Below are positions 7,734-15,079 of a stretch of 49,925 nucleotides of DNA, one piece after another (the first letter of the stretch is position 1; each line of letters begins with the position of its first letter). This DNA is from an uncultured Eubacteriales bacterium (lineage in GTDB: Bacteria; Bacillota; Clostridia; Christensenellales; Aristaeellaceae), in contig OMYT01000038.1 in assembly GCA_900315315.1 (NCBI GenBank), forward strand, positions 1 through 49,925, read 5' to 3'. The notes under the pieces were generated by a model. That model worked only from the letters and a program-made list of their open reading frames with translations, had not been told where the DNA came from and made no database searches. The translations under genes were made by a program, and so were the position numbers.

Positions 7734-8189
7734 ATGAGTTCTTTCCTGCCTGCTGTTTTCGGTGAAAATATGATGGACCTGTTTGACGATTTCGACCGTG
7801 ATTTCTTCCGCGGTTTCGACCGTCCGGAGCGGGTGCTCTACGGCAAGAATGCCGCCCGGATGATGAAGACCGACGTGAAGGAAACGGACGAAGGCTATGA
7901 GCTGGCGGTCGACCTGCCCGGCTTCAAGAAGGAAGAAATCCATATCGAGCTGCAGAACGGCTACCTGACCATCTCCACGGAAAAGAACCTGGAGAACAAG
8001 GAAGAGAAGGAAGGCAAACTGCTTCGCCAGGAGCGGTATACCGGCACCATGCAGCGCAGCTTCTACGTGGGTCAGAACCTCACGGAGGAAGACATCACGG
8101 CGAAGTACGAGGATGGCGTCCTGAAGGTTGATCTGCCCAAGAAGGAAGCCCGCAAGGTTCCCGAAAAGAAACAGATCCTGATCGGATAA
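7734..8189 (+). CDS. Hsp20/alpha-crystallin small heat-shock protein
   Basis: A 151-residue cytosolic holdase chaperone that binds unfolding proteins during heat or other stress. The alpha-crystallin domain spans about residues 42-145: 'KTDVKETDEGYELAVDLPGF', 'KEEIHIELQNGYLTIS' and the C-terminal 'YEDGVLKVDLPKK' (the G-V-L signature). The tail 'KQILIG' ends with the I-x-I/V-type motif used in oligomer assembly. The N-terminal arm is Phe/Asp-rich, as is usual. Start 7734 follows GGAGGG; a downstream ATG pair (about residues 13-14) is less likely. It is a single-gene unit under a CtsR-type operator and ends at a strong terminator. Confidence 0.95.
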   Translation: MSSFLPAVFGENMMDLFDDFDRDFFRGFDRPERVLYGKNAARMMKTDVKETDEGYELAVDLPGFKKEEIHIELQNGYLTISTEKNLENKEEKEGKLLRQERYTGTMQRSFYVGQNLTEEDITAKYEDGVLKVDLPKKEARKVPEKKQILIG

Positions 8190-8204
8190 TCACCCGAAAA
8201 GCAC

Positions 8205-8243
8205 AGCGCGGATTCCATGAACGGAATCCGCGCTCATTTTGTA
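8205..8243 (+). terminator. Terminator after hsp20
   Basis: A 12-bp stem AGCGCGGATTCC (8205-8216) / GGAATCCGCGCT (8223-8234), followed by CATTTTGT and later CTTTTTC. It may also act for the convergent trxB on the other strand. Confidence 0.8.
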
Positions 8244-8262
8244 TCTCTTTTTCCTCAACATC

Positions 8263-8410
8263 CCGAAGGGGTTTGGGGGGTTCGACGCGCCCGGAAAACT
8301 GTCCAGTGGACAGTTTTCAGCTGAACGATGTCGCGTGCGGTGCGCGAGCCGGCACACCGGCCGCGGTGCGCGTGCGATTCCTAACGGCAGCCCAGGGAGG
8401 AAAGCCCCCA
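8263..8410 (+). repeat. Structured intergenic repeat, copy 3 (long composite form)
   Basis: It starts CCGAAGGGGTTTGGGGGG and ends GGAAAGCCCCC, with about 115 bases inserted. The insert holds a perfect 11-bp hairpin GAAAACTGTCC-AGT-GGACAGTTTTC (8294-8318) and a GC-rich part, GATGTCGCG.GCGGTGCGCGAGC... CACCGGCCGCGGTGCGCGTG, shared with copy 8. It lies between the convergent hsp20 and trxB genes, three bases from the trxB stop. Confidence 0.85.
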
Positions 8411-8412
8411 CA

Positions 8413-9333
8413 TCATTCCCCACATGCATCAATATACCTGCATGCCGCCAGCGCCGCCGCGGCGCCGTCCGCCACGGCCGTCGTCAGCTGCCGGACCTTT
8501 TTGCTCCGGCAGTCCCCGGCTGCATAAACCCCGGCGGTCCTGGTAATACAGTTTTCATCGCTGTCAAAATATCCCCAGGTATTCAGGTCCGCCAGTTCGG
8601 CGAACGCTTCATTCTCCGGAATCAGCCCGATGGCCACAAACAGGCCGTCGCACTCCACCTTCCGGGCCTCGCCGCCCGCCTGCGGTTCCACCGTCACGCT
8701 GCGGAGATTCCCGTCCTCGGTGTTCAGCGCCGTAATTTTCACGCCGGTATATTTTTCCACATTGGGCCGGGCAAAAAGGATCTCCTGCAGTTTCTTTTCC
8801 CCCGTGAATTCAGGCAGGTCCTGCAGCATGATGACCTTTTCGCATTTCCCGGCCAGCAGGATCGCCTCCTGCAGGGCGGAATTGCCGCCCCCGGCAACGC
8901 ATACGGTTTTCCCGGTGTAGAAATCCCCGTCGCACACGGCGCAGAAGCTGATCCCCTCGCCCACCAGTTCGTTCTCCCCCGGCAGGCCGAGCATCCGGTG
9001 CTTCACGCCTGTGGCAATCACCACAGCCTTGGCGTCCCTCGCCTGGCCGTCATCCGTATAAACCCGCTTGAAGTTTCCGTGATCCTCGATTTTCGTCACC
9101 TCAGCCAGATCCACTTCGGCCCCCTGGTTCATGATCTGGTCCAGAAGCGCTTCCGCGTATTCGTTCCCGCTCATCTGGGCGGTCCCGGGCCAGTTCTCCA
9201 CCTTGGGGCTGTAGGTAATCTGGCCGCCGAACCCGTGTTTTTCGAGCACGAGCGCCGTCTTGCCGTTCCGCTGGGCATACAGGGCGGCCGTCATCCCTGC
9301 AGGACCTCCGCCGACCACAATAATATCTGTCAT
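8413..9333 (-). CDS. trxB: Thioredoxin-reductase-like FAD oxidoreductase, atypical pyridine-nucleotide site
   Basis: A 306-residue protein of the low-molecular-weight thioredoxin reductase family, which passes electrons via FAD and a CxxC disulfide to thioredoxin. Visible: GGGPAG (8-13), the active-site CAVCDGDF (C131, C134), a second dinucleotide fold GGGNSA (148-153) and the C-terminal FAD motif GVYAAGDC. The HRRxxxR element that binds the NADPH 2'-phosphate in classical TrxB is replaced by LQDLPEFTGEKKL, so the donor may be NADH or ferredoxin instead. It lies 54 bases downstream of nrdD, whose product carries its own Trx domain, so the two are likely partners. The spacer holds a terminator-like hairpin and a GGAGGG ribosome site. 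Confidence 0.85.
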   Translation of the reverse strand: MTDIIVVGGGPAGMTAALYAQRNGKTALVLEKHGFGGQITYSPKVENWPGTAQMSGNEYAEALLDQIMNQGAEVDLAEVTKIEDHGNFKRVYTDDGQARDAKAVVIATGVKHRMLGLPGENELVGEGISFCAVCDGDFYTGKTVCVAGGGNSALQEAILLAGKCEKVIMLQDLPEFTGEKKLQEILFARPNVEKYTGVKITALNTEDGNLRSVTVEPQAGGEARKVECDGLFVAIGLIPENEAFAELADLNTWGYFDSDENCITRTAGVYAAGDCRSKKVRQLTTAVADGAAAALAACRYIDACGE

Positions 9334-9344
9334 CTTTCCCTCCG

Positions 9345-9370
9345 AAAAAAGGGGACGCAGCCGCGTCCCC
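9345..9370 (-). terminator. Intrinsic terminator/attenuator between nrdD and trxB
   Basis: On the minus strand GGGGACGC-GGCT-GCGTCCCC (9370-9351) is followed by TTTTTT (9350-9345). No promoter fits between it and the trxB start, so trxB probably depends on read-through. Confidence 0.75.
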
Positions 9371-9387
9371 GGTTTATTTTCTCCTGA

Positions 9388-11802
9388 TTACCCGACCTGG
9401 CGGGCTGTCAGCATACCCTTGATCTCGGAAACACCCTTGTACTTGGTATATTCACCGGGCGCCGGTCCCAGCACCACCAGCGTGGGCGCCTGCTTGACGC
9501 CGTACTGATTGGTCAGTTCCACATTCTCCGTGGCCAGCACTTTCTTGAACAGGAAGCCGGCTTTCTCCAGCATGCTGATCGCCAGCTTGCAGTTGGGGCA
9601 GGTCGCGCTGACAAACAGAATCGCGCGGGCGCTGGAAGCGGATTTGGTTTCCTTTTCCGGCTGCGGCGCAGGTTCTTCCTGCGCAGGGGTCTCCTGCGGC
9701 GTGACCATCACGGGCCCGGAATGGGTCAGCCGGCTATGGCCGATGTCGTAAACCTTGCGGTCACGGAACTCCTGCGCCTTGCCGTCGTTCCAGTTCTGCA
9801 CGGGGCGGTAATATCCGGTAATCCGGCTGTACACCTCGGTCTTCGCACCGCAGTGCGGGCAGGTGTACTGCTCGCCAGTCAGATACCCGTGGTCCTTGCA
9901 CACCGAGTAGGTCGGACTCATGGTGTAATAAGGCAGCTTGTAGTTCTCCGCGATCTTGCGGACCAGGTTCGCCGCGGCCTTCCAGTCCGGCAGTTTCTCG
10001 CCCAGGAAGGCATGGAAGACCGTTCCGGAGGTATAGAGGGTCTGCAGCTCATCCTGCACGTCCAGCGCGGAGAAAATGTCCTCGCTGTAGCCGACGGGCA
10101 GATGGCTGGAGTTGGTGTAGTAGGGTGTGCCGTTCATGTTGGCGGTCACGATGTCCGGATACTGCTCCTTGTCGTGCTTGGCAAAGCGATAGGTCGTCGA
10201 TTCAGCCGGCGTCGCCTCCAGGTTGTACAGATCGCCGTACTGTTCCTGGTAATCGCTCAGCCGCTCCCGCATATGGTTCAGCACGTCCTGTGCAAACTTC
10301 TGGGCTTCCGGATGGGTCAGGTCCTTCTTCAGCCAGTTGGCGTTCAGGGCCGCTTCGTTCATACCCACCAGCCCGATGGTACTGAAGTGGTTGTCGAAAG
10401 TGCCCAGATACCGCTTGGTATAGGGATACAGTCCGCCTTCCAGCAGCTTGGTAATGACGGTGCGCTTGGTCTTCAGGCTGCGGGCGGAAATGTCCATCAG
10501 GCGGTCCAGCTGACGGTAGAAGTCCTTCTCGTCGGAAGCCTCATAGGCCAGCCGCGGCATGTTGATCGTCACAACGCCCACCGAACCGGTGGATTCACCG
10601 CTGCCGAAGAAACCGCCGCTCTTTTTGCGCAGTTCCCGCAGGTCCAGGCGCAGGCGGCAGCACATGCTGCGCACGTCGCTGGGCTCCATGTCGGAATTGA
10701 TATAGTTGCTGAAATACGGCGTTCCGTACTTGGCGGTCATCTCAAACAGCAGCCGGTTGTTCTCACTCTCGGACCAGTCAAAGTCCCGCGTAATGGAATA
10801 GGTCGGAATCGGATACTGGAAGCCGCGGCCGTTGGCGTCGCCTTCGATCATGATCTCGATGAAGGCCTTGTTGACCATGTCCATTTCCTTCTGGCAGTCG
10901 CCGTAGGTGAAGTCCACTTCCCTGCCCCCGACGATGGCCGGCAGGTTTTCCAGATCCTTCGGGCAGGTCCAGTCCAGCGTGATGTTGGAGAAGGGCGCCT
11001 GCGTGCCCCAGCGGCTGGGCGTGTTCACGCCGTAGATGAAGCTCTGGATGCACTGCTTGACTTCCTTCTGGGTCAGGTTGTCGATTTTGACAAAGGGCGC
11101 CAGATAGGTATCAAAGCTGGAGAATGCCTGGGCGCCGGCCCATTCGTTCTGCATGATCCCGAGGAAATTGACCATCTGGTTGCACAGGGTGGACAGATGT
11201 CCCGCGGGGGAGCTGGTGATTTTTCCGGGCACGCCGCCGAGGCCTTCCTTGATCAGCTGCTTCAGGCTCCAGCCCGCGCAGTATCCGGTCAGCATGCTCA
11301 GGTCATGGATATGGATCGCCGCGCTGCGGTGCGCTTCGGCGATCTCGTTGTCATAAATCTCGCTCAGCCAGTAGTTGGCCGTGATGGCGCCGGAGTTGGA
11401 CAGAATCAGGCCGCCCACGGAATAGGTAACGGTGGAGTTTTCCTTCACCCGCCAGTCGTTGATGCGCAGATAGTTATCCACCAGGTCCTTATAGTTCAGC
11501 AGTGCGGAATTGACATTGCGGACTTTCTCCCGCTGTTTGCGGTAGAGAATGTAAGCCTTGGCCACATCGGAATAGCCGGCCTCGGACAGCACTTTTTCAA
11601 CGCAGTCCTGAATGGTTTCAACCGTGATCTTCCCGTCCCGGATCAGGGGCTCATATTCCGCGGTTACCCGCAGGGCCAGCATGTCGATCACGCTGGGATG
11701 ATACTGTTTGTCCAGTGCTTCGAAGGCCTTGGTGATGGCCATGGAGATCTTGCTGATCTCAAATTCCGTTACTTTACCGTCTCTTTTGACAACCTGATAC
11801 AT
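9388..11802 (-). CDS. nrdD: Anaerobic (class III) ribonucleoside-triphosphate reductase fused to a thioredoxin-like domain
   Basis: A glycyl-radical enzyme that makes dNTPs from NTPs without oxygen. Start at 11802 (MYQVVKRDGKVTEFEISK), after GGGAG and at the usual ATP-cone beginning; an in-frame ATG at 11835 lacks a ribosome site. Order: ATP-cone (1-90); catalytic barrel with 'HDLSMLTGYCAGWS' and 'SMCCRLRLDL' carrying conserved Cys residues; zinc-knuckle Cys residues C635, C648, C651; glycyl-radical loop SRITGYYRPVQNW with G663; a Pro/Glu-rich linker (690-722); and an extra Trx/Grx-like domain (725-804) with CPNC (C735, C738) and a cis-Pro APT. The 804-residue length exceeds typical NrdD by that domain. 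NrdR boxes lie upstream. The activase gene nrdG is not in the window. Confidence 0.95.
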   Translation of the reverse strand: MYQVVKRDGKVTEFEISKISMAITKAFEALDKQYHPSVIDMLALRVTAEYEPLIRDGKITVETIQDCVEKVLSEAGYSDVAKAYILYRKQREKVRNVNSALLNYKDLVDNYLRINDWRVKENSTVTYSVGGLILSNSGAITANYWLSEIYDNEIAEAHRSAAIHIHDLSMLTGYCAGWSLKQLIKEGLGGVPGKITSSPAGHLSTLCNQMVNFLGIMQNEWAGAQAFSSFDTYLAPFVKIDNLTQKEVKQCIQSFIYGVNTPSRWGTQAPFSNITLDWTCPKDLENLPAIVGGREVDFTYGDCQKEMDMVNKAFIEIMIEGDANGRGFQYPIPTYSITRDFDWSESENNRLLFEMTAKYGTPYFSNYINSDMEPSDVRSMCCRLRLDLRELRKKSGGFFGSGESTGSVGVVTINMPRLAYEASDEKDFYRQLDRLMDISARSLKTKRTVITKLLEGGLYPYTKRYLGTFDNHFSTIGLVGMNEAALNANWLKKDLTHPEAQKFAQDVLNHMRERLSDYQEQYGDLYNLEATPAESTTYRFAKHDKEQYPDIVTANMNGTPYYTNSSHLPVGYSEDIFSALDVQDELQTLYTSGTVFHAFLGEKLPDWKAAANLVRKIAENYKLPYYTMSPTYSVCKDHGYLTGEQYTCPHCGAKTEVYSRITGYYRPVQNWNDGKAQEFRDRKVYDIGHSRLTHSGPVMVTPQETPAQEEPAPQPEKETKSASSARAILFVSATCPNCKLAISMLEKAGFLFKKVLATENVELTNQYGVKQAPTLVVLGPAPGEYTKYKGVSEIKGMLTARQVG

Positions 11803-11874
11803 GTAATTCCGCGCTCCCGTTTGTAGTTTTTTCATCCGGAAAGGCGCAGACGGCCCCTTCCGGCGTGCCTTGAT

Positions 11875-11904
11875 AATATAGCACGGCCCCCGGACAAAAG
11901 TCAA
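11875..11904 (-). promoter_or_regulatory. Promoter for nrdD
   Basis: On the minus strand TTGACT (11904-11899), an 18-base spacer and TATATT (11880-11875), 73 bases upstream of the chosen start. The -35 lies inside the proximal NrdR box. Confidence 0.65.
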
Positions 11905-11946
11905 TATGTTGTAATGGAAAAACGAAAAAGAAACTATATCTTGTGT
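11899..11946 (-). promoter_or_regulatory. Pair of NrdR boxes upstream of nrdD
   Basis: Distal box 11931-11946 (minus strand ACACAAGATATAGTTT) matches 14 of 16 positions of the NrdR consensus acaCwAtATaTwGtgt. Proximal box 11899-11914 matches 11 of 16, including most of the core CAATATGTTGT. Their starts are 32 bases apart, about three helical turns, the usual arrangement for NrdR tetramers. Repression of nrdD when dATP/ATP is high is expected. Confidence 0.75.
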
Positions 11947-12024
11947 TTACACCTTATTCGGGATCGTTCTCCGCGTCATCCGGAGCTGCCCGTGTCATCG
12001 CAAAGTCCCCCTTTTCTTCTGCTC

Positions 12025-12046
12025 TTCAACAGTGTATACTGTTGAA
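12025..12046 (+). promoter_or_regulatory. Palindromic operator over the -10 of the AEC permease gene
   Basis: TTCAACAGT-GTAT-ACTGTTGAA: nine-base perfect arms around a 4-base centre. TATACT (12035-12040) inside it is the likely -10, with a weak -35 (TTTTCT, 12012-12017). A dimeric repressor binding here would block the promoter. The regulator family cannot be named from the site. Confidence 0.65.
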
Positions 12047-12062
12047 CCGGGAGGGATACCGG

Positions 12063-12992
12063 ATGACCAGCTTTTCAGTCACGTTCAGCAATGTGCTGCT
12101 CGCACTGCTGTTTATGCTGCCCGGTTTCCTGATCTGTAAATGCAAAAAAGTCAATCCGGATCACATGGGAACCACCAGCGTGATTCTGCTCTATATCTGC
12201 AGCCCCTGCATGTTCATCAACGCGCTGCTCGCACCCGAACCTTCCCCGGATCTGCCCGGGAAGATGGCCCTGTTTATCCTGATCTCCTTCATCGGGGAGA
12301 TCGCCATGATGCTCATTCTCCGGCTGATCTGCCGCAGACGCCAGCAGGATTTCAGCCTCAGGATGCTGTCCGTCGCCTCGGTCATGGGAAACGTGGGCTT
12401 CTTCGGCCTGCCGGTCGTCCGCGCCCTTTTCCCGGATGCCCCGGAAGCCGGGGTCTATTCCTGTATGTTCAATATTTCGCTGAACATCGTCGCCTGGACG
12501 GTCTGCGTCTTCACCCTCACGGGGGAAAAGAAGCACATGTCCCTGCGCGCTGCCCTGCTCAATCCTTCCGTGATTTCGGCAGCCGTCGGCTTCATCCTCT
12601 GGCTGCTGAAAGCGAAGACCTGGCTGCCGGTCATGCTGCAGGACGGGATCCGAACCGTCGGGAACATGTCCACCCCGCTGTGCATGATCATCCTGGGGAT
12701 CCGCCTGGCCACGCTTGATTTCAGAAAACTGTTCACCTCGCCGATCGTCTGGCTCATCTCTGCCTGCAAACTGATCGCCTTTCCGCTTTTCTGCTTCCTG
12801 CTGGTGCTGCCGCTGCCCCTGGATCCGGTCTTTAAGGGCTGCATGCTCATGCTGGCCGCCACCCCCTGCGCCAGTATCACCCTGAATCTCGCCGAAATCC
12901 ACAACCGAGGCCAGGGCCTTGCCGCCAACTGCGCCCTCCTCTCCACCCTCCTCAGCATCGTCACAATCCCCCTCCTCAGCTTTCTTATTTAA
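12063..12992 (+). CDS. AEC (auxin efflux carrier) family transporter
   Basis: A 309-residue integral membrane protein with about ten hydrophobic helices in two repeats of five. It has the AEC-type 'GNVGFFGLPVV' in the fourth helix and a C-terminal 'AATPCASITLNLAE' crossover region. Bacterial AEC members export or exchange small carboxylates or amino acids (for example malate); the substrate here is unknown. The start at 12063 follows GGGAGG; the open frame continues upstream but no ribosome site supports that. Single-gene unit with a short leader and a palindromic operator over its promoter, so it is probably induced by its substrate. Confidence 0.85.
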   Translation: MTSFSVTFSNVLLALLFMLPGFLICKCKKVNPDHMGTTSVILLYICSPCMFINALLAPEPSPDLPGKMALFILISFIGEIAMMLILRLICRRRQQDFSLRMLSVASVMGNVGFFGLPVVRALFPDAPEAGVYSCMFNISLNIVAWTVCVFTLTGEKKHMSLRAALLNPSVISAAVGFILWLLKAKTWLPVMLQDGIRTVGNMSTPLCMIILGIRLATLDFRKLFTSPIVWLISACKLIAFPLFCFLLVLPLPLDPVFKGCMLMLAATPCASITLNLAEIHNRGQGLAANCALLSTLLSIVTIPLLSFLI

Positions 12993-12997
12993 ATATG

Positions 12998-13028
12998 AAA
13001 AACGACCGGAAGTTTTCCTTCTGGTCGT
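12998..13028 (-). terminator. Hairpin between AEC and araC genes (minus-strand terminator)
   Basis: An 11-bp stem ACGACCGGAAG/CTTCTGGTCGT with a G-T pair. On the minus strand it is followed by TTTTT. It also lies six bases after the AEC stop, so the hairpin may protect that mRNA end. Confidence 0.6.
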
Positions 13029-13045
13029 CCAATCGAAAACTATGA

Positions 13046-13129
13046 GGGTGTGGGGCGCAGCCCCACCACTAACTAATCCCCGTCCCCACGCAACACTACC
13101 TGCAAACCGAATCTGTAACAGCGTGGGGA
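13046..13129. repeat. GC-rich inverted repeats in a gene-free spacer
   Basis: GTGGGGC-GCA-GCCCCAC (13050-13066), then a longer-range pair TCCCCACGC (13083-13091) / GCGTGGGGA (13121-13129). No coding frame is convincing. It is adjacent to repeat copy 4 and may be part of a composite repeat. Confidence 0.5.
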
Positions 13130-13164
13130 AGGGGGCAGGGGGAAAGGGTTATGCATTTCTTCTC

Positions 13165-13206
13165 CCGAAGGGTTGTTCATAAACGGGCGATCGAAAAGCC
13201 CGCTTA
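13165..13206 (+). repeat. Structured intergenic repeat, copy 4 (divergent)
   Basis: CCGAAGGGTTGTTCATAAACGGGC-GATCG-AAAAGCCCGCTTAT. The stem CGGGC/GCCCG carries a swapped pair relative to other copies (C-G for G-C), keeping pairing. It ends three bases before the araC stop. Confidence 0.7.
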
Positions 13207-13209
13207 TCT

Positions 13210-14133
13210 TCAGTACATCCCATATATCGCCCTGAACTGCGTCGGCGTACATCCTTTCTTTTCCCGGAACACCCGGTTAAAGGTAGCAACGCTGCCGAAT
13301 CCGCTTTCCGCCGCCACATCCTTCATGCTTTTGTCGGTCCGGATCAGCAGATCCGTCGCCACCTGCAGCCGCTTCTCGCACAGATAATCCTTGAATGAAT
13401 AGCCCGTCTGCTTCTTGAACGAGCGGGAGAAGTAATACCTGCTGAAGCCGGCGAATTCCGCCACATCATCCAGGGACAAATCCTGCTTGTAATGGTTGTT
13501 GATATAAGTCATGGAGGCGGTGATTACTTCGGATTCCACAATCCGGCCTCCGTCAGGGATACGGTTCCGGACGCCGTTCAGATACCGCTGTCCGAGAATC
13601 GCGTACACCCGGAGCAGATAGCTGTAGCAGACGGTGTTCCACATCAGTTCCCGCTTTTCGTAAACGTCCTTCAGCTTCAGGAGCAGTTCCCGGATCCTGA
13701 CGTGCGCCTCAGACCCGTCCCGCAGATGGAACGGCCTGTGAAAATAGGGCGTCAGGGTCTTGATGTCCCGCATGCTCAGGATGCCTTCCGGCTCAAACAG
13801 GAACAGATACCTGCTGCTCTCCTCTCCCATGGAGAGCGCGTGCTGCATGTCCGGCGGGATGATCAGCACCTCTCCTTTCCGGACCTGGTAGACAATATCA
13901 TCCACCGTATAGGTGACAGATCCTTCCAGCGTCAGCAGAATCTCCACCGCGGAGTGATCATGCAGTTCATACTGCCACGGTACATCCGAATACCAGACCC
14001 GGACAGAGGAATCATCCGGATAGGTAACATATTCCCGCTTATCCTGGAGTACCCGGAATCCGTCTTCGTAGCGGGCAGCCCGCGCGGTATTTTCTCTCAG
14101 CCTTGCTTCTGCCACCGGACTGCCCCCTTTCAT
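13210..14133 (-). CDS. AraC-family transcriptional regulator (cupin + HTH)
   Basis: A 307-residue cytosolic DNA-binding protein. Residues 45-130 form an AraC-type cupin ('HDHSAVEILLTLEGSVTYTV', 'KGEVLIIPPDMQHAL') that probably senses a sugar. The C-terminal 100 residues hold two helix-turn-helix motifs: 'LSLDDVAEFAGFSRYYFSR' and 'MKDVAAESGFGSVATFNR', then the conserved 'FREKKGCTPTQFR'. It follows the two ABC permease genes by 15 bases in the same operon, so it most likely controls this sugar uptake system or linked glycosidases. Confidence 0.93.
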   Translation of the reverse strand: MKGGSPVAEARLRENTARAARYEDGFRVLQDKREYVTYPDDSSVRVWYSDVPWQYELHDHSAVEILLTLEGSVTYTVDDIVYQVRKGEVLIIPPDMQHALSMGEESSRYLFLFEPEGILSMRDIKTLTPYFHRPFHLRDGSEAHVRIRELLLKLKDVYEKRELMWNTVCYSYLLRVYAILGQRYLNGVRNRIPDGGRIVESEVITASMTYINNHYKQDLSLDDVAEFAGFSRYYFSRSFKKQTGYSFKDYLCEKRLQVATDLLIRTDKSMKDVAAESGFGSVATFNRVFREKKGCTPTQFRAIYGMY

Positions 14134-14148
14134 GTTTCTTTGCCTTCC

Positions 14149-15075
14149 TTATCCCTTCACCGCGCCCAGCGCCATACCGGTCACGAAGTACTTCTGCAGG
14201 AACGGATATACGATCAGGATCGGCACTGTGGAAATGACCGTGATCGCGCACCGGATCGTGACGGGCGTCGTCATCGTGGTCGACTTCAGCGCATCTACAG
14301 AGGTCTGCGCCGCATTCGCGCTGTTCTGCGTCGTGGCCAGTTTCATCTTCAGGATATACTGCAGGGTATACAGGTCTGCCTCCTGTCCGCAGTACAGATA
14401 GGTATCAAACCAGCTGTTCCACGCGCCGACCGCCACGAACAGGGCCACCGTCGCCAGTACCGGTGTACACAGCGGGAAGATAATCTGCCAGTAGGCCCGC
14501 ATGTCTCCCGCGCCGTCGATCTTCGCGGATTCCACCAGCGCGTCCGGCAGGCCCGCAATATATGTCCGGATCACGATCATGTTGAAGCAGCTGAACATCG
14601 TCGGGATGATGTAGACCAGGAAAGTATTCTTCAGTCCCAGCGTCCGGGAGATCAGCAGGTAGTTCGGAATCATGCCGGCGTTGACGTACATCGTCAGCAC
14701 CAGCACCGTCGTGATCACCTTGCGCAGCACATATTCCTTCCGGCTCAGGGCATAGGCCAGCATGCCGGTCCAAAACAGGTTCAGCAGCGTGGTCAGGATC
14801 GTCTTGGCCGCGGAAATAAAAGCCGCCTGATAGACGTTGCTGTCCGAGAGAATTGAGGTATAGCTCTTCGTGCTGAAAACCCGGGGCCACAGGCCGATCC
14901 CGCCGCGCAGCGCGTCCGTCCCGTCGTTGAACGAGTAGGCCACGGTGTTGATGACCGGGTACAGGGTAATGAACATCAGCAGGATGAGGATGATTGTATT
15001 GACGATCGGGAAAACTCTGTCCCGTTTAATTCGATTGTTGTTTTTTCTGACCGTTGCGGTTGTCATCTTCTCCAC
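14149..15075 (-). CDS. lplC: Carbohydrate ABC transporter permease (LplC/MalG-like)
   Basis: A 308-residue CUT1-type permease with six hydrophobic segments. It carries the EAA loop that contacts the ATPase: 'PDALVESAKIDGAGDMRAY' (E-x2-A-x-I-D-G-A). The C-terminal 'VYPFLQKYFVTGMALGAVKG' is typical of LplC/YtcP proteins, which take up complex oligosaccharides. It starts four bases after the lplB stop. No dedicated ATPase gene is in this cluster; such systems commonly borrow a shared MsmX/MalK-type ATPase encoded elsewhere. Confidence 0.93.
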   Translation of the reverse strand: MEKMTTATVRKNNNRIKRDRVFPIVNTIILILLMFITLYPVINTVAYSFNDGTDALRGGIGLWPRVFSTKSYTSILSDSNVYQAAFISAAKTILTTLLNLFWTGMLAYALSRKEYVLRKVITTVLVLTMYVNAGMIPNYLLISRTLGLKNTFLVYIIPTMFSCFNMIVIRTYIAGLPDALVESAKIDGAGDMRAYWQIIFPLCTPVLATVALFVAVGAWNSWFDTYLYCGQEADLYTLQYILKMKLATTQNSANAAQTSVDALKSTTMTTPVTIRCAITVISTVPILIVYPFLQKYFVTGMALGAVKG

Positions 15076-15079
15076 CTCC

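Noticed and set aside
9721-11826. Very long open frame on the plus strand opposite nrdD
   Set aside because: It is the antisense of a strongly conserved gene; its translation is low-quality (His/Gln/Val-rich) with no domain. High G+C keeps such frames open.
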